A DNA stretch of 64,000 bases, taken from Eubacteriaceae bacterium Marseille-Q4139. Lineage in GTDB: Bacteria; Bacillota; Clostridia; Lachnospirales; Lachnospiraceae. Position numbers and translations under genes: made by a program. The DNA is taken from positions 2,453,865 to 2,517,864 of the forward strand of contig JAGTTQ010000001.1 in NCBI GenBank assembly GCA_018223415.1, read 5' to 3'. Positions 50,373 to 58,793 of the stretch are shown here, piece after piece (within the stretch, counting starts at the first letter, position 1; the number at the start of each line of letters is the position of its first letter). The notes below the pieces were generated by a model, which worked only from the letters and a program-made list of their open reading frames with translations, was not told the DNA's origin and did not search any database.

Positions 50373-51269
50373 ATGACATTTCTGGAAATCGAAGCATTTT
50401 TAAACATTGTACAGTACGGAAGCTTCTCCGCCGCAGCCGAAAAGCTCTACGTGACGCAGCCGGCCCTGGGCCGCCGGATCCGCGCGCTGGAAGAGGAGTT
50501 GGGCTATCCGCTTTTCGTGCGCGGAAAGGGCGTCCGCCATGTGACGCTGACGAGGCAGGGGCAGGCCTTCATCGGGCTGGCCTACCGCTGGCAGGCGCTC
50601 TGGAATGAGACCCAGGAGGAGGCGCTTTTAGGCCATGAGAAAAACTTTTATGTCGCCAGCGTCGGGAGTCTTTTGACCTTCATGCTGCCGAATGTGTTCC
50701 AGACCTTTATGAAGGAACACCCGGAATGCAGCCTCCATGTGTCGACGATCCACTCCAGCGAGGCCTATCCCCACGTCAGCAACAAGAGTGCCGACATCGC
50801 TTTCATTACCGACCCGATCTATTCGTCCCAGGTGAAGACCGAGCTGTTTTTTGAAGAGGAACTGTGCCTGGTGGCCGGAACGGAGCTGGGGCTCCCGCCG
50901 TCCTTAAAAATCAGCCAGCTTGACTCCCGCCACGAGATCCGCACCCGCTGGGACAGGAATTTCGATGCCTGGCACAATTACTATTTCGGCAACTCCTCGG
51001 TGCCGCGGATGTACCTGGATGAGATGGGCTTTCTCCAGTATTTTGCCCAGAGCGGCGATAACTGGGCGTTTCTGCCGGTGTCCATCGCCAGGAGCATGAA
51101 GGACACGGCGCCGATTTCCATTCACGAACTGGATGTGGAGCTTCCGAAACGGACGCTTTACTACCTCTACCGCGTCCAGGACGCCTCGCCCTACCAGGAG
51201 CCGCTTTTGGAGCTTTGCAGGAAGCGGCTCAGGGAGGAAGACGGCGTGACGGTGCGGGAGGTTTCCTAG
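50373..51269 (+). CDS. LysR family transcriptional regulator
   Basis: 298 residues from the ATG at 50373 (AGGGCAGG upstream); a start six codons earlier is possible. The N-terminal HTH is classic: F-L-E-I-E-A-F-L-N-I, S-F-S-A-A-A-E-K-L-Y-V-T-Q-P-A-L-G-R-R-I-R-A-L-E-E in two parts. The C-terminal part is a periplasmic-binding-like effector domain. LysR proteins commonly regulate a divergent gene; here only a tiny ORF is divergent. The small membrane protein gene follows 15 bases downstream. Confidence 0.93.
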   Translation: MTFLEIEAFLNIVQYGSFSAAAEKLYVTQPALGRRIRALEEELGYPLFVRGKGVRHVTLTRQGQAFIGLAYRWQALWNETQEEALLGHEKNFYVASVGSLLTFMLPNVFQTFMKEHPECSLHVSTIHSSEAYPHVSNKSADIAFITDPIYSSQVKTELFFEEELCLVAGTELGLPPSLKISQLDSRHEIRTRWDRNFDAWHNYYFGNSSVPRMYLDEMGFLQYFAQSGDNWAFLPVSIARSMKDTAPISIHELDVELPKRTLYYLYRVQDASPYQEPLLELCRKRLREEDGVTVREVS

Positions 51270-51284
51270 AAAGGAGGAGACGAC

Positions 51285-51722
51285 ATGAAGAAGGCAAACC
51301 GTTTATTGGCAGTGCTGTTTGCGGCAGATTTGCTGGCTTTAACGAATTACAGAGAAGCTGTGGATAGCATAGCGCGCACGTTTTCCTTTGATGAGGTCCT
51401 GTTTTACTGGTTTTATCTGATTCCGGCGGCGTATCTTCTCGGCGGTTATTTTCTGGGACAGCTTCTTCTGTTAAAAGGAAGCGTGCGCCTGAACGGGACA
51501 GTAAAAAAGGGATTTCTTGCTGCTGTGACGGCTCTTCTTGCGGCTTATCTGGCCGCAGACATCCTGTCGACGATCCACAACTTTTTCCCGGTACTTCCGG
51601 AACAACTGTCCAGCAGGCTGGGGTACCTTGTCGTGTGGGTCTACAATAACTGTCTGCCGGCATTTTTTGTGGCGGGGATGATTCTGGCGGTGTGTGCGGT
51701 GAGTTTTAGGAAGGGGGAATAA
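51285..51722 (+). CDS. Small membrane protein of unknown function
   Basis: 145 residues with AAAGGAGGAG before the start. Four hydrophobic stretches (about 7-20, 44-66, 77-96 and 118-138) predict a four-helix membrane protein. I do not recognise the family. It is probably cotranscribed with the LysR gene. Its stop lies inside a terminator hairpin. Confidence 0.7.
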   Translation: MKKANRLLAVLFAADLLALTNYREAVDSIARTFSFDEVLFYWFYLIPAAYLLGGYFLGQLLLLKGSVRLNGTVKKGFLAAVTALLAAYLAADILSTIHNFFPVLPEQLSSRLGYLVVWVYNNCLPAFFVAGMILAVCAVSFRKGE

Positions 51723-51736
51723 CCCCTTCCCATTTT
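51709..51736 (+). terminator. Terminator overlapping the stop codon
   Basis: GGAAGGGG and CCCCTTCC flank AATAA and are followed by CATTTT; the stop codon of the membrane protein is in the loop. Confidence 0.7.
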
Positions 51737-52775
51737 ACGGCGCCACCGCCACCTTAATCACCCCGTCACGTCTCCCCTCAAAGATCTCATACCCCTTTTC
51801 AATCTCCTTAAGGGAAACCCGGTGGGTAATTAACGGCGTCATATCAATGCGGCCGGCCTCAATGAGCCGCAGGATTTCCTCACAGTCGCATCCGTCCACG
51901 CCGCCTGTTTTAAAGGTCAGATTCTTCCCATACATCTCAGGAAGCGGCAGTGTCTGCGCCTCGTCATAGAGCGCCACCACCACAACGACGGCGTTGGGCC
52001 TGGCCGCCTGCCAGGCGAGCTTAAAGGTTTCGGCTGTTCCGGCAACCTCCATCACCACGTCGGCGCCGCCGTGTTCACTGTGGGCCTTTACAAACGCTTC
52101 CAGATCCGTCTCATGGGGATTTACGACAGTCACCTGGGGATAGTGCTGTTTCACGAAGGCGATCCGTCCCTCATCCACCTCGGCCACGATGACGCGGCCG
52201 GGGTTTTTTAACAGCACGCAGGCCAGGGTACAGATCCCCGTAGGCCCGGCACCTAAAATCAACACCGTATCGCCCTCTTTGATTTCCCCGATCTTCGCGG
52301 CCCAGTAGCCGGTAGCCAGGATATCGCCTGTAAAAAGCGCCTGCTCGTCGGAGACAGAGTCCGGGATTTTCGTAAGCCCCTGGTCGGCATATGGCACGCG
52401 GACAAACTCCGCCTGGCCGCCGTCGATCCGGCAGCCGAGGGCCCAGCCGCCGTCGGGATCCGTGCAGTTGTTCACATAGCCATGGAGGCAGAAAAAGCAC
52501 TGTCCGCAGAAGGTCTCCACATTGACGGCCACCCGGTCGCCGGGGCGGACATTTTTTACCTCTTTACCGATTTCTTCCACGACGCCCACCATCTCGTGCC
52601 CCACAGTAATCCCCGGTACGGCCCTGGGCACGGAACCGTGCTTGATGTGCAGATCGCTGGTGCAGATGCTGGAGAGCGTCACCCGCACGACGGCGTCCCT
52701 GGGGCTTAAAAGCGTTGGCCTCGGCTTTTCAGCCATGGAAAATTTCCCTGTTCCTTCATATATATATGCCAGCAT
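51735..52775 (-). CDS. Zinc-dependent alcohol dehydrogenase (medium-chain)
   Basis: 346 residues from the ATG at 52775 (AAAGGATAA upstream). The catalytic zinc Cys is in S-S-I-C-T-S-D near residue 36, the next ligand in G-H-E-M near 60, and four structural zinc Cys in C-G-Q-C-F-F-C-L-H-G-Y-V-N-N-C. The NAD(P) motif is I-L-G-A-G-P-T-G. It resembles isopropanol or butanol dehydrogenases; a role in reducing aldehydes or ketones near the butyrate genes is plausible. Its start lies just 17 bases beyond the T-run of a terminator ending the CoA-transferase transcript. Confidence 0.92.
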   Translation of the reverse strand: MLAYIYEGTGKFSMAEKPRPTLLSPRDAVVRVTLSSICTSDLHIKHGSVPRAVPGITVGHEMVGVVEEIGKEVKNVRPGDRVAVNVETFCGQCFFCLHGYVNNCTDPDGGWALGCRIDGGQAEFVRVPYADQGLTKIPDSVSDEQALFTGDILATGYWAAKIGEIKEGDTVLILGAGPTGICTLACVLLKNPGRVIVAEVDEGRIAFVKQHYPQVTVVNPHETDLEAFVKAHSEHGGADVVMEVAGTAETFKLAWQAARPNAVVVVVALYDEAQTLPLPEMYGKNLTFKTGGVDGCDCEEILRLIEAGRIDMTPLITHRVSLKEIEKGYEIFEGRRDGVIKVAVAP

Positions 52776-52792
52776 GATAGTTATCCTTTCTG

Positions 52793-52831
52793 AAAAAAAC
52801 TGCGGCCGCCCCATCCCGGGAACGGCCGCAG
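52793..52831 (-). terminator. Terminator between the CoA-transferase and dehydrogenase genes
   Basis: On the minus strand a 9-bp stem CTGCGGCCG/CGGCCGCAG is followed by seven T. It leaves no room for a separate promoter before the dehydrogenase start. Confidence 0.9.
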
Positions 52832-52848
52832 CCGCAAGCCGTAAGGCT

Positions 52849-54192
52849 TTACCGCTTGTTGCTCTTTTTCCAGATATGCATCTTCTCTGCGTTTTCGATC
52901 AGTTCATCGCGGAACTGCGGGTGTGCGACGGAGATGATGGCCTCGGCCTTCTGCCAGGTGGAAAGGCCCTTTAAATTCACCTTACCGTACTCGGTCACGA
53001 GATAGTGGACGTTGGCGCGGGTGTCGGTGACGATGGAGCCCGGATTTAACGTCGGCAGGATCCTGGACTTTAACTGGCCGTCCTTCGTGGTAAAGGTGGA
53101 AGAACAGCAGATAAAGCTCTTTCCGCCTTTGGAAAGGTAAGCGCCCAGGACGAAGTCAAGCTGTCCGCCGGCGCCGCTGATGTGTTTGAGCCCGGAGGAC
53201 TCGGCGTTGATCTGGCCGAACAGGTCGAGATCCACGGCGTTGTTGATGGAAATAAAGTTGTCGAGGGATGCGATGGTGCGGACATCATTCGTATAGCTGA
53301 CAGGCGCAGACATACATTCCGGGTTCTTGTTCAGATAATCATAGAGCTTCTTCGTGCCGGCGCCGAAAGCGTAAACCTGGCGGCCCTTGTCGATGCCCTT
53401 TCTTGCGCCGGTGATCTTTCCGGCCTTTGCAATGTCGACAAAGGCATCCACATACATCTCCGTATGTACGCCGAGATCCTTAAGGTCAGACTTTGCGATC
53501 ATGGAGCCGACGGCGTTCGGCATGCCGCCGATGCCAAGCTGTAAGCAGGCGCCGTCCGGGATTTCCTCGACGATGAGCTTTGCGACAGCCTCGTCCACCT
53601 CGGTGGCAGCAGCAGCGCCGCCCATCTCGGCGATGGCCGGGTTATCGCCCTCGACGATCATGTCCACCTTGGAGACATGGATGCAGTCCTCAAAGCCGCC
53701 GTAGCAGACAGGCATGTTTTCGTTGACCTCGACGATGACGGTCTTTGCCGTCTCGCAGCATGCGGCCATGTGGGACGCATTGGGGCCGAAGTTAAAATAT
53801 CCGTGCTCGTCCATGGGAGCCACCTGGAAAACAGCCACATCCGGCTTCGTCTGGGAGTCCCTGTAATATCTCGGAAGCTCGGAATAGCGGATCGGCGCAT
53901 AGAAGGAAAAGCCCTGCGCGATGGCCTTTCTCTCGATGCCGCCCATGTGCCAGGAGTTCCAGGTCAGATGGTCGGCCGGGTTCTCAATCTTGAAAATTTC
54001 CGGCACCCACATTAAAATGCCGCCGCGGAAATTCACATCCGTAAGCTCCGGCATACGCTTTGCGATGGCAGCGTCGACGGCCACGGGAGTTCCCGTCGTC
54101 CAGCCGTAGTCCACCCAGTCGCCGGATTTGACAGCTTTTGCGGCTTCCTCAGCCGTCACCAGCTTTTCTTCATACATTTTTCTGAAATCCAT
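52849..54192 (-). CDS. Butyryl-CoA:acetate CoA-transferase
   Basis: 447 residues. It belongs to the acetyl-CoA hydrolase/transferase family and looks like the Roseburia/Faecalibacterium butyryl-CoA transferase: start M-D-F-R-K-M-Y, then S-G-D-W-V-D-Y-G-W. The catalytic Glu is probably in G-Q-I-N-A-E-S-S, with G-A-G-G-Q-L-D-F nearby. It swaps CoA between butyryl-CoA and acetate to release butyrate. The divergent thl operon makes its substrate. 4-Hydroxybutyrate CoA-transferase is a close alternative, but context favours butyrate. Confidence 0.9.
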   Translation of the reverse strand: MDFRKMYEEKLVTAEEAAKAVKSGDWVDYGWTTGTPVAVDAAIAKRMPELTDVNFRGGILMWVPEIFKIENPADHLTWNSWHMGGIERKAIAQGFSFYAPIRYSELPRYYRDSQTKPDVAVFQVAPMDEHGYFNFGPNASHMAACCETAKTVIVEVNENMPVCYGGFEDCIHVSKVDMIVEGDNPAIAEMGGAAAATEVDEAVAKLIVEEIPDGACLQLGIGGMPNAVGSMIAKSDLKDLGVHTEMYVDAFVDIAKAGKITGARKGIDKGRQVYAFGAGTKKLYDYLNKNPECMSAPVSYTNDVRTIASLDNFISINNAVDLDLFGQINAESSGLKHISGAGGQLDFVLGAYLSKGGKSFICCSSTFTTKDGQLKSRILPTLNPGSIVTDTRANVHYLVTEYGKVNLKGLSTWQKAEAIISVAHPQFRDELIENAEKMHIWKKSNKR

Positions 54193-54249
54193 TGTTATCG
54201 CCCTCGTTTCTTATAAAAGATAGGATGCGGCGCATCCGTCATCGTCTTA

Positions 54250-54278
54250 ATTTTAACATTTCTGCCGGGCACGGTCAA
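54250..54278 (-). promoter_or_regulatory. Promoter of the CoA-transferase gene
   Basis: On the minus strand TTGACC (54278-54273), 17 bases and TAAAAT (54255-54250), about 58 bases ahead of the start. Confidence 0.7.
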
Positions 54279-54394
54279 TATGAAAGACGGCCCCGGCTTC
54301 ATTTCCCAGGAAACCATGAAAAACAGCCGTTTCATTTCATCAAAGGATTTTAGAAAATCACATAAAAAGTTAATGAAAAATCAAGAAAAAACCT

Positions 54395-54412
54395 TTGATA
54401 ATTATTTGACAG
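54395..54412 (+). promoter_or_regulatory. Rex-like operator overlapping the thl -35
   Basis: TTGATAATTATTTGACAG differs in three positions from the clostridial Rex consensus TTGTTAA-N4-TTAACAA and overlaps the thl -35. Rex represses butyrate and fermentation genes when NADH is low. The match is imperfect, so this is a candidate. Confidence 0.4.
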
Positions 54413-54434
54413 CTAAAATGATTGGTGTTATGAT
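54406..54434 (+). promoter_or_regulatory. Promoter of the butyrate operon
   Basis: A consensus TTGACA, a 17-base spacer and TATGAT precede thl by about 105 bases. Confidence 0.8.
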
Positions 54435-54539
54435 AAATGACATATGAAGTATTGTCGAGCCGTCTGCGGGAATGTCGCCGGATGTCGGCGGGAAACGCCT
54501 CGGAGGGCCGTCAAACGGTATATTGAGGAGGAAAAACTA

Positions 54540-55721
54540 ATGGCAAAGAAAATTGTATTGGCAGGCGCATGCCGTACAGCAATCGGCACAATGGGCGGTG
54601 CACTGAGCACGGTTCCGGCAGCCGAACTGGGAGCGATTGTTATCAAAGAGGCTGTAAAGAGAGCCGGAATCGCCCCGGAAAACGTAGACCAGGTGTACAT
54701 GGGCTGTGTCATCCAGGCAGGACAGGGACAGAACGTGGCACGTCAGGCATCCCTCCACGCAGGACTTCCGGTTGAAGTCCCGGCAGTTACGATCAATGTC
54801 GTCTGCGGTTCCGGCCTTCAGGCTGTAAACATGGCGGCTCAGATGATCGAGGCGGGCGATGCGGACATCGTCGTCGCAGGCGGCTGTGAGAACATGTCCA
54901 TGGCTCCCTACGCGGTAATGCAGGGCCGCTACGGATACAGGATGAACAACGGAACGCTTGTGGATACGATGATTAAGGATGCCCTCTGGGATGCATTCAA
55001 CGACTATCACATGGGAATCACTGCCGAGAACATCTGCGAGCAGTGGGGCCTTACGAGAGAAGAGCTGGACAAATTCGCGGCCGACAGCCAGAATAAGTGC
55101 GAGGCTGCTCAGAAGGCAGGCGCCTTTAAGGACGAGATCGTGCCGGTAGAAGTAAAGAAGAAAAAAGAAACCGTAATCGTGGACACCGACGAGGGCCCGC
55201 GTCCCGGAACGACCGCAGAAGTTCTTGCAAAGCTGCGCCCGGCCTTTAAGAAGGACGGAATCGTGACGGCAGGCAACTCCTCCGGAATCAATGACGGTGC
55301 TGCGGCAGTCGTTGTCATGAGCGAAGAGAAGGCAAAAGAGCTCGGCGTAACGCCGATGGCTACCTGGGTGGCAGGCGCTCTTGCAGGCGTTGAGCCGCGG
55401 ATTATGGGTATCGGCCCGGTGGCAGCGACGAGAAAAGTTATGGAAAAAACCGGCATGAAGATCGAAGACTTCGATGTTATCGAGGCCAATGAGGCATTTG
55501 CGGCCCAGTCCGTTGCCGTAGGAAAGGATCTTGGCTTTGACCTTTCCAAATTAAACCCCAACGGCGGCGCCATTGCCCTTGGACATCCGGTAGGAGCCTC
55601 CGGCTGCCGTATCCTTGTAACCCTGCTTCATGAGATGCAGAAGAAGGACGCGAAGACGGGACTTGCAACACTCTGCATCGGCGGCGGCATGGGCTGTGCG
55701 GCGATTGTAAAGAGAGACTAA
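54540..55721 (+). CDS. thl: Acetyl-CoA acetyltransferase (thiolase)
   Basis: 393 residues from the ATG at 54540 (GAGGAGGAAAAA upstream); an in-frame extension to 54444 is rejected because it covers the leader. The nucleophilic Cys is in V-C-G-S-G-L-Q-A near residue 88, the His in A-L-G-H-P-V-G-A-S-G and the second Cys in C-I-G-G-G-M-G. It condenses two acetyl-CoA into acetoacetyl-CoA, the first butyrate step. First gene of the operon. Confidence 0.96.
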   Translation: MAKKIVLAGACRTAIGTMGGALSTVPAAELGAIVIKEAVKRAGIAPENVDQVYMGCVIQAGQGQNVARQASLHAGLPVEVPAVTINVVCGSGLQAVNMAAQMIEAGDADIVVAGGCENMSMAPYAVMQGRYGYRMNNGTLVDTMIKDALWDAFNDYHMGITAENICEQWGLTREELDKFAADSQNKCEAAQKAGAFKDEIVPVEVKKKKETVIVDTDEGPRPGTTAEVLAKLRPAFKKDGIVTAGNSSGINDGAAAVVVMSEEKAKELGVTPMATWVAGALAGVEPRIMGIGPVAATRKVMEKTGMKIEDFDVIEANEAFAAQSVAVGKDLGFDLSKLNPNGGAIALGHPVGASGCRILVTLLHEMQKKDAKTGLATLCIGGGMGCAAIVKRD

Positions 55722-55762
55722 TCCTTACATAAAACAGGGATTCTTTTAGGAGGCAGTCAGCT

Positions 55763-56539
55763 ATGGGATTTGTAACGTATGAGCAGGACGGCTATGTTGG
55801 CATCATAACGATCAACCGCCCCGAAGCTTTGAATGCACTGAACAGACAGGTATTGAAAGACCTGGATGAAGTAATTGATAAAATCGACCTGAACGGGACA
55901 CGGGCAGTCATCGTGACCGGCGCAGGCGAAAAGGCCTTTGTGGCCGGCGCCGATATCGGCGAGATGAGCCATATGACGAAGACAGAGGGCCGTGAGTTCG
56001 GAAAGTTCGGAAACGACATTTTCCGCAAGTTGGAGAGCCTGCCGATCCCGACCATTGCGGCGGTAAATGGCTTTGCTCTCGGCGGCGGCAACGAGCTCGC
56101 CATGAGCTGTGATATCCGGATCTGCTCCGAGAACGCCGTATTCGGCCAGCCGGAGGCAGGCCTTGGAATTACGCCGGGCTTTGGCGGCACCCAGAGGCTC
56201 GTAAGGCTTGTGGGAACGGGAAAGGCAAAGGAAATGATCTATGCAGCCGTCAACATCAAGGCGGACGAAGCTGCCAGGATCGGCCTTGTCAACGCCGTTT
56301 ATCCGAAGGAAGAGCTGATGTCTGCGGCCATGAAGCTGGCAAAGAGGATCGCGTCCAATGCGCCGATTGCGGTGAGAAACTGCAAGCAGGCGATTACGGA
56401 CGGCTATCTTTCCGACCTGGATCATGCGGTCGCCATCGAGGAAAAGTATTTCTCCGAGTGCTTTGAGACCGAGGATCAGAAGGACGCCATGCAGGCATTC
56501 CTTGAAAAACGCAAGGTAGAAGAATTTCATAATCGTTAA
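55763..56539 (+). CDS. crt: 3-Hydroxybutyryl-CoA dehydratase (crotonase)
   Basis: 258 residues. The enoyl-CoA hydratase fold shows the oxyanion loops A-F-V-A-G-A-D-I and A-L-G-G-G-N-E-L-A and the two catalytic Glu in N-A-V-F-G-Q-P-E and A-G-L-G-I-T-P-G-F-G-G-T-Q-R. It dehydrates 3-hydroxybutyryl-CoA to crotonyl-CoA. TTAGGAGG precedes the start. Third reaction of the pathway, second gene of the operon. Confidence 0.95.
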   Translation: MGFVTYEQDGYVGIITINRPEALNALNRQVLKDLDEVIDKIDLNGTRAVIVTGAGEKAFVAGADIGEMSHMTKTEGREFGKFGNDIFRKLESLPIPTIAAVNGFALGGGNELAMSCDIRICSENAVFGQPEAGLGITPGFGGTQRLVRLVGTGKAKEMIYAAVNIKADEAARIGLVNAVYPKEELMSAAMKLAKRIASNAPIAVRNCKQAITDGYLSDLDHAVAIEEKYFSECFETEDQKDAMQAFLEKRKVEEFHNR

Positions 56540-56564
56540 GAGGCGGAAATTAAGGAGGCATATC

Positions 56565-57404
56565 ATGAAGGTTGGTGTTATAGGTGCAGGAACCATGGGT
56601 TCCGGAATTGCACAGGCATTCGCACAGACCGAAGGCTATGAGGTTATGCTGTGCGATATCAATGAAGAATTTGCAGCAAACGGCAAGAAGAAAATCGAGA
56701 AAACCTTATCCAAGCGCGTCGCAAAAGGGAAAATGGCGCAGGAGGACATGGATAAAATCCTTGGAAAGATCACCACAGGCGTGAAGGATATCTGCGGCGA
56801 CTGCGACCTGATCGTGGAAGCTGCCATCGAGAACATGGCAATCAAAAAGCAGACCTTCAAAGAGCTTGATGCGATCTGCAAGCCGTCGTGTATTTTTGCA
56901 ACCAATACCTCCTCCCTCTCCATCACGGAGATCGGCGCAGGCATTGACCGCCACGTGGTTGGCATGCATTTCTTCAACCCGGCTCCTGTTATGAAGCTTA
57001 TCGAGGTCATTGCAGGCCTCAACACAGCTCCGGAAGCCGTTGAGGAAGTGATCCGCATCTCCAAAGAGATCGGAAAGACCCCGGTACAGGTAGAGGAAGC
57101 CGCAGGCTTTGTTGTAAACCGCATCCTGATCCCGATGATTAACGAGGCCATCGGCATTTACGCAGACGGCGTTGCATCGGTGGAGGGAATCGACGAGGCC
57201 ATGAAGCTCGGAGCCAATCATCCGATGGGCCCGTTAGCGCTCGGCGATCTGGTTGGCCTGGACGTTGTCTTGGCGATCATGGAGGTACTCCAGAGCGAGA
57301 CAGGCGATTCCAAGTACCGTCCGCATCCGCTCCTTAAGAAAATGGTGCGCGGCGGCCGTCTCGGACAGAAGACCGGCAGAGGCTTCTACGATTATACAAA
57401 ATAA
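56565..57404 (+). CDS. hbd: 3-Hydroxybutyryl-CoA dehydrogenase
   Basis: 279 residues. The NAD(H)-binding motif is G-V-I-G-A-G-T-M-G-S-G-I-A-Q; the catalytic His is in H-F-F-N-P-A-P-V-M-K-L-I-E, and N-R-I-L-I-P-M-I-N-E marks the second domain. It reduces acetoacetyl-CoA to 3-hydroxybutyryl-CoA. AAGGAGG before the start. Confidence 0.96.
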   Translation: MKVGVIGAGTMGSGIAQAFAQTEGYEVMLCDINEEFAANGKKKIEKTLSKRVAKGKMAQEDMDKILGKITTGVKDICGDCDLIVEAAIENMAIKKQTFKELDAICKPSCIFATNTSSLSITEIGAGIDRHVVGMHFFNPAPVMKLIEVIAGLNTAPEAVEEVIRISKEIGKTPVQVEEAAGFVVNRILIPMINEAIGIYADGVASVEGIDEAMKLGANHPMGPLALGDLVGLDVVLAIMEVLQSETGDSKYRPHPLLKKMVRGGRLGQKTGRGFYDYTK

Positions 57405-57438
57405 AAGCCCGGAGAGCGGGCATTGGGATTCCGGCGAA

Positions 57439-57495
57439 CCGCAGGGGGAGCCGGCCGGGAGGGGATTTTTTGGTTCCCGCCCGGCCGGTGTGCGG
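57439..57495 (+). other. Strong intra-operon hairpin between hbd and bcd
   Basis: CCGGCCGGG at 57451-57459 pairs with CCCGGCCGG at 57480-57488, with inner GGG/CCC and outer CCGCA/TGCGG pairs and a T-rich loop. A smaller GCCCG/CGGGC stem precedes it at 57407-57421. No T-run follows, so it is more likely an RNA processing or stability element than a terminator. Confidence 0.65.
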
Positions 57496-57590
57496 CCACC
57501 GGGACAATTTATGCTTTGATACATAGGGGAGATGCCGCATCCACGTTTCCCCATGTCATATATGAACCAATTACAAGGAGGAACTAACAC

Positions 57591-58745
57591 ATGGATTTTA
57601 CATTAAGTAAAGAGCATGAGATGGCGAGAACATTGTTTCATGATTTCGCTCAGAAAGAAGTAAAACCTCTTGCTCAAGAGGTGGATGAGACGGAAAGCTT
57701 CCCGAGAGAGACCGTTGAGAAAATGGCAAAGATCGGTTTCCTTGGCATTCCGGTTCCGAAGGAATACGGCGGACAGGGCTGTGATCCGCTTGCATATGCA
57801 ATGTGTGTAGAGGAGCTCTCCAAGGTCTGCGGTACCACAGGCGTTATCGTTTCCGCTCATACGTCCCTCTGCTGCGATCCGATCCAGACCTACGGTACGG
57901 AAGAGCAGAAGCAGAAATACCTGATCCCGCTTGCAAAGGGCGAGAAGCTCGGCGCATTCGGTTTAACTGAGCCGGGCGCAGGTACGGACGCACAGGGCCA
58001 GCAGACAAAGGCTGTCCTGGAGGGAGACGAGTGGGTTCTTAACGGCTCCAAGATCTTCATCACCAACGGCAAGGAAGCAGACGTTTATGTAATCATCGCT
58101 GTTACCGGCATCGTTGAGGACAAGAAGGGCAGAAAGAAAAAAGAAATCTCCGCATTCATCGTAGAGAAGGGAACCCCGGGCTTCTCCTTTGGTACAAAAG
58201 AGAAGAAGATGGGTATCCGCGGCTCCGCTACATATGAGCTGATCTTCACAGACTGCCGCATCCCGAAGGAAAACCTGCTTGGAAAGAAGGGCGAGGGCTT
58301 CCATATTGCCATGCATACTCTTGACGGCGGCCGTATCGGTATCGCTGCCCAGGCACTCGGCCTTGCTGAGGGCGCTCTGGAGAGAACCATCGAGTATGTA
58401 AAGGAAAGAAAGCAGTTCGGAAGATCCATCGGCCAGTTCCAGAATACCCAGTTCCAGCTTGCCGACATGGCTACAAAGGTTCAGGCAGCTCAGTATCTGG
58501 TTTACCGCGCAGCTATGGCAAAGGCTACCCAGAAGTCCTATTCTGTGGAAGCAGCTATGGCAAAACTGTATGCAGCAGAAGTTGCTATGGAAGTAACAAC
58601 AAAGGCTGTTCAGCTCCATGGTGGTTATGGTTACACGAGAGAGTACGACGTAGAGCGCATGATGCGTGATGCTAAGATCACGGAGATCTACGAGGGTACA
58701 AGCGAAGTTCAGAGAATGGTAATTTCCGGCGCATTACTTAAGTAA
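57591..58745 (+). CDS. bcd: Butyryl-CoA dehydrogenase
   Basis: 384 residues of the acyl-CoA dehydrogenase fold. Visible sites are F-G-L-T-E-P-G-A-G-T-D near residue 123, I-T-N-G near 160, R-K-Q-F-G-R near 270 and the C-terminal I-Y-E-G-T-S-E-V-Q-R with the catalytic Glu. With EtfAB it reduces crotonyl-CoA to butyryl-CoA with NADH while passing electrons to ferredoxin (flavin-based bifurcation). ACAAGGAGG precedes the start. Confidence 0.95.
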   Translation: MDFTLSKEHEMARTLFHDFAQKEVKPLAQEVDETESFPRETVEKMAKIGFLGIPVPKEYGGQGCDPLAYAMCVEELSKVCGTTGVIVSAHTSLCCDPIQTYGTEEQKQKYLIPLAKGEKLGAFGLTEPGAGTDAQGQQTKAVLEGDEWVLNGSKIFITNGKEADVYVIIAVTGIVEDKKGRKKKEISAFIVEKGTPGFSFGTKEKKMGIRGSATYELIFTDCRIPKENLLGKKGEGFHIAMHTLDGGRIGIAAQALGLAEGALERTIEYVKERKQFGRSIGQFQNTQFQLADMATKVQAAQYLVYRAAMAKATQKSYSVEAAMAKLYAAEVAMEVTTKAVQLHGGYGYTREYDVERMMRDAKITEIYEGTSEVQRMVISGALLK

Positions 58746-58793
58746 TCGGGGATTCCAGGAAAAGAGAATAACGAAGAATAGGAGTGAAATACA

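Larger units (their letters stand above)
54193..54539. other. Divergent regulatory region of the butyrate genes
   Basis: This 347-base stretch carries both butyrate promoters. The CoA-transferase leader contains a perfect palindrome GGATGCGCCGCATCC (54222-54236, read on the minus strand). The rest is AT-rich with the Rex-like site near thl. The thl leader is about 100 bases and not obviously structured. No gene is visible. Confidence 0.6.

Noticed and set aside
54444..54539. 32-residue N-terminal extension of thiolase
   Set aside because: Thiolases start at M-A-K-K-I-V-L; the extension covers the leader and GAGGAGG directly precedes the ATG at 54540.
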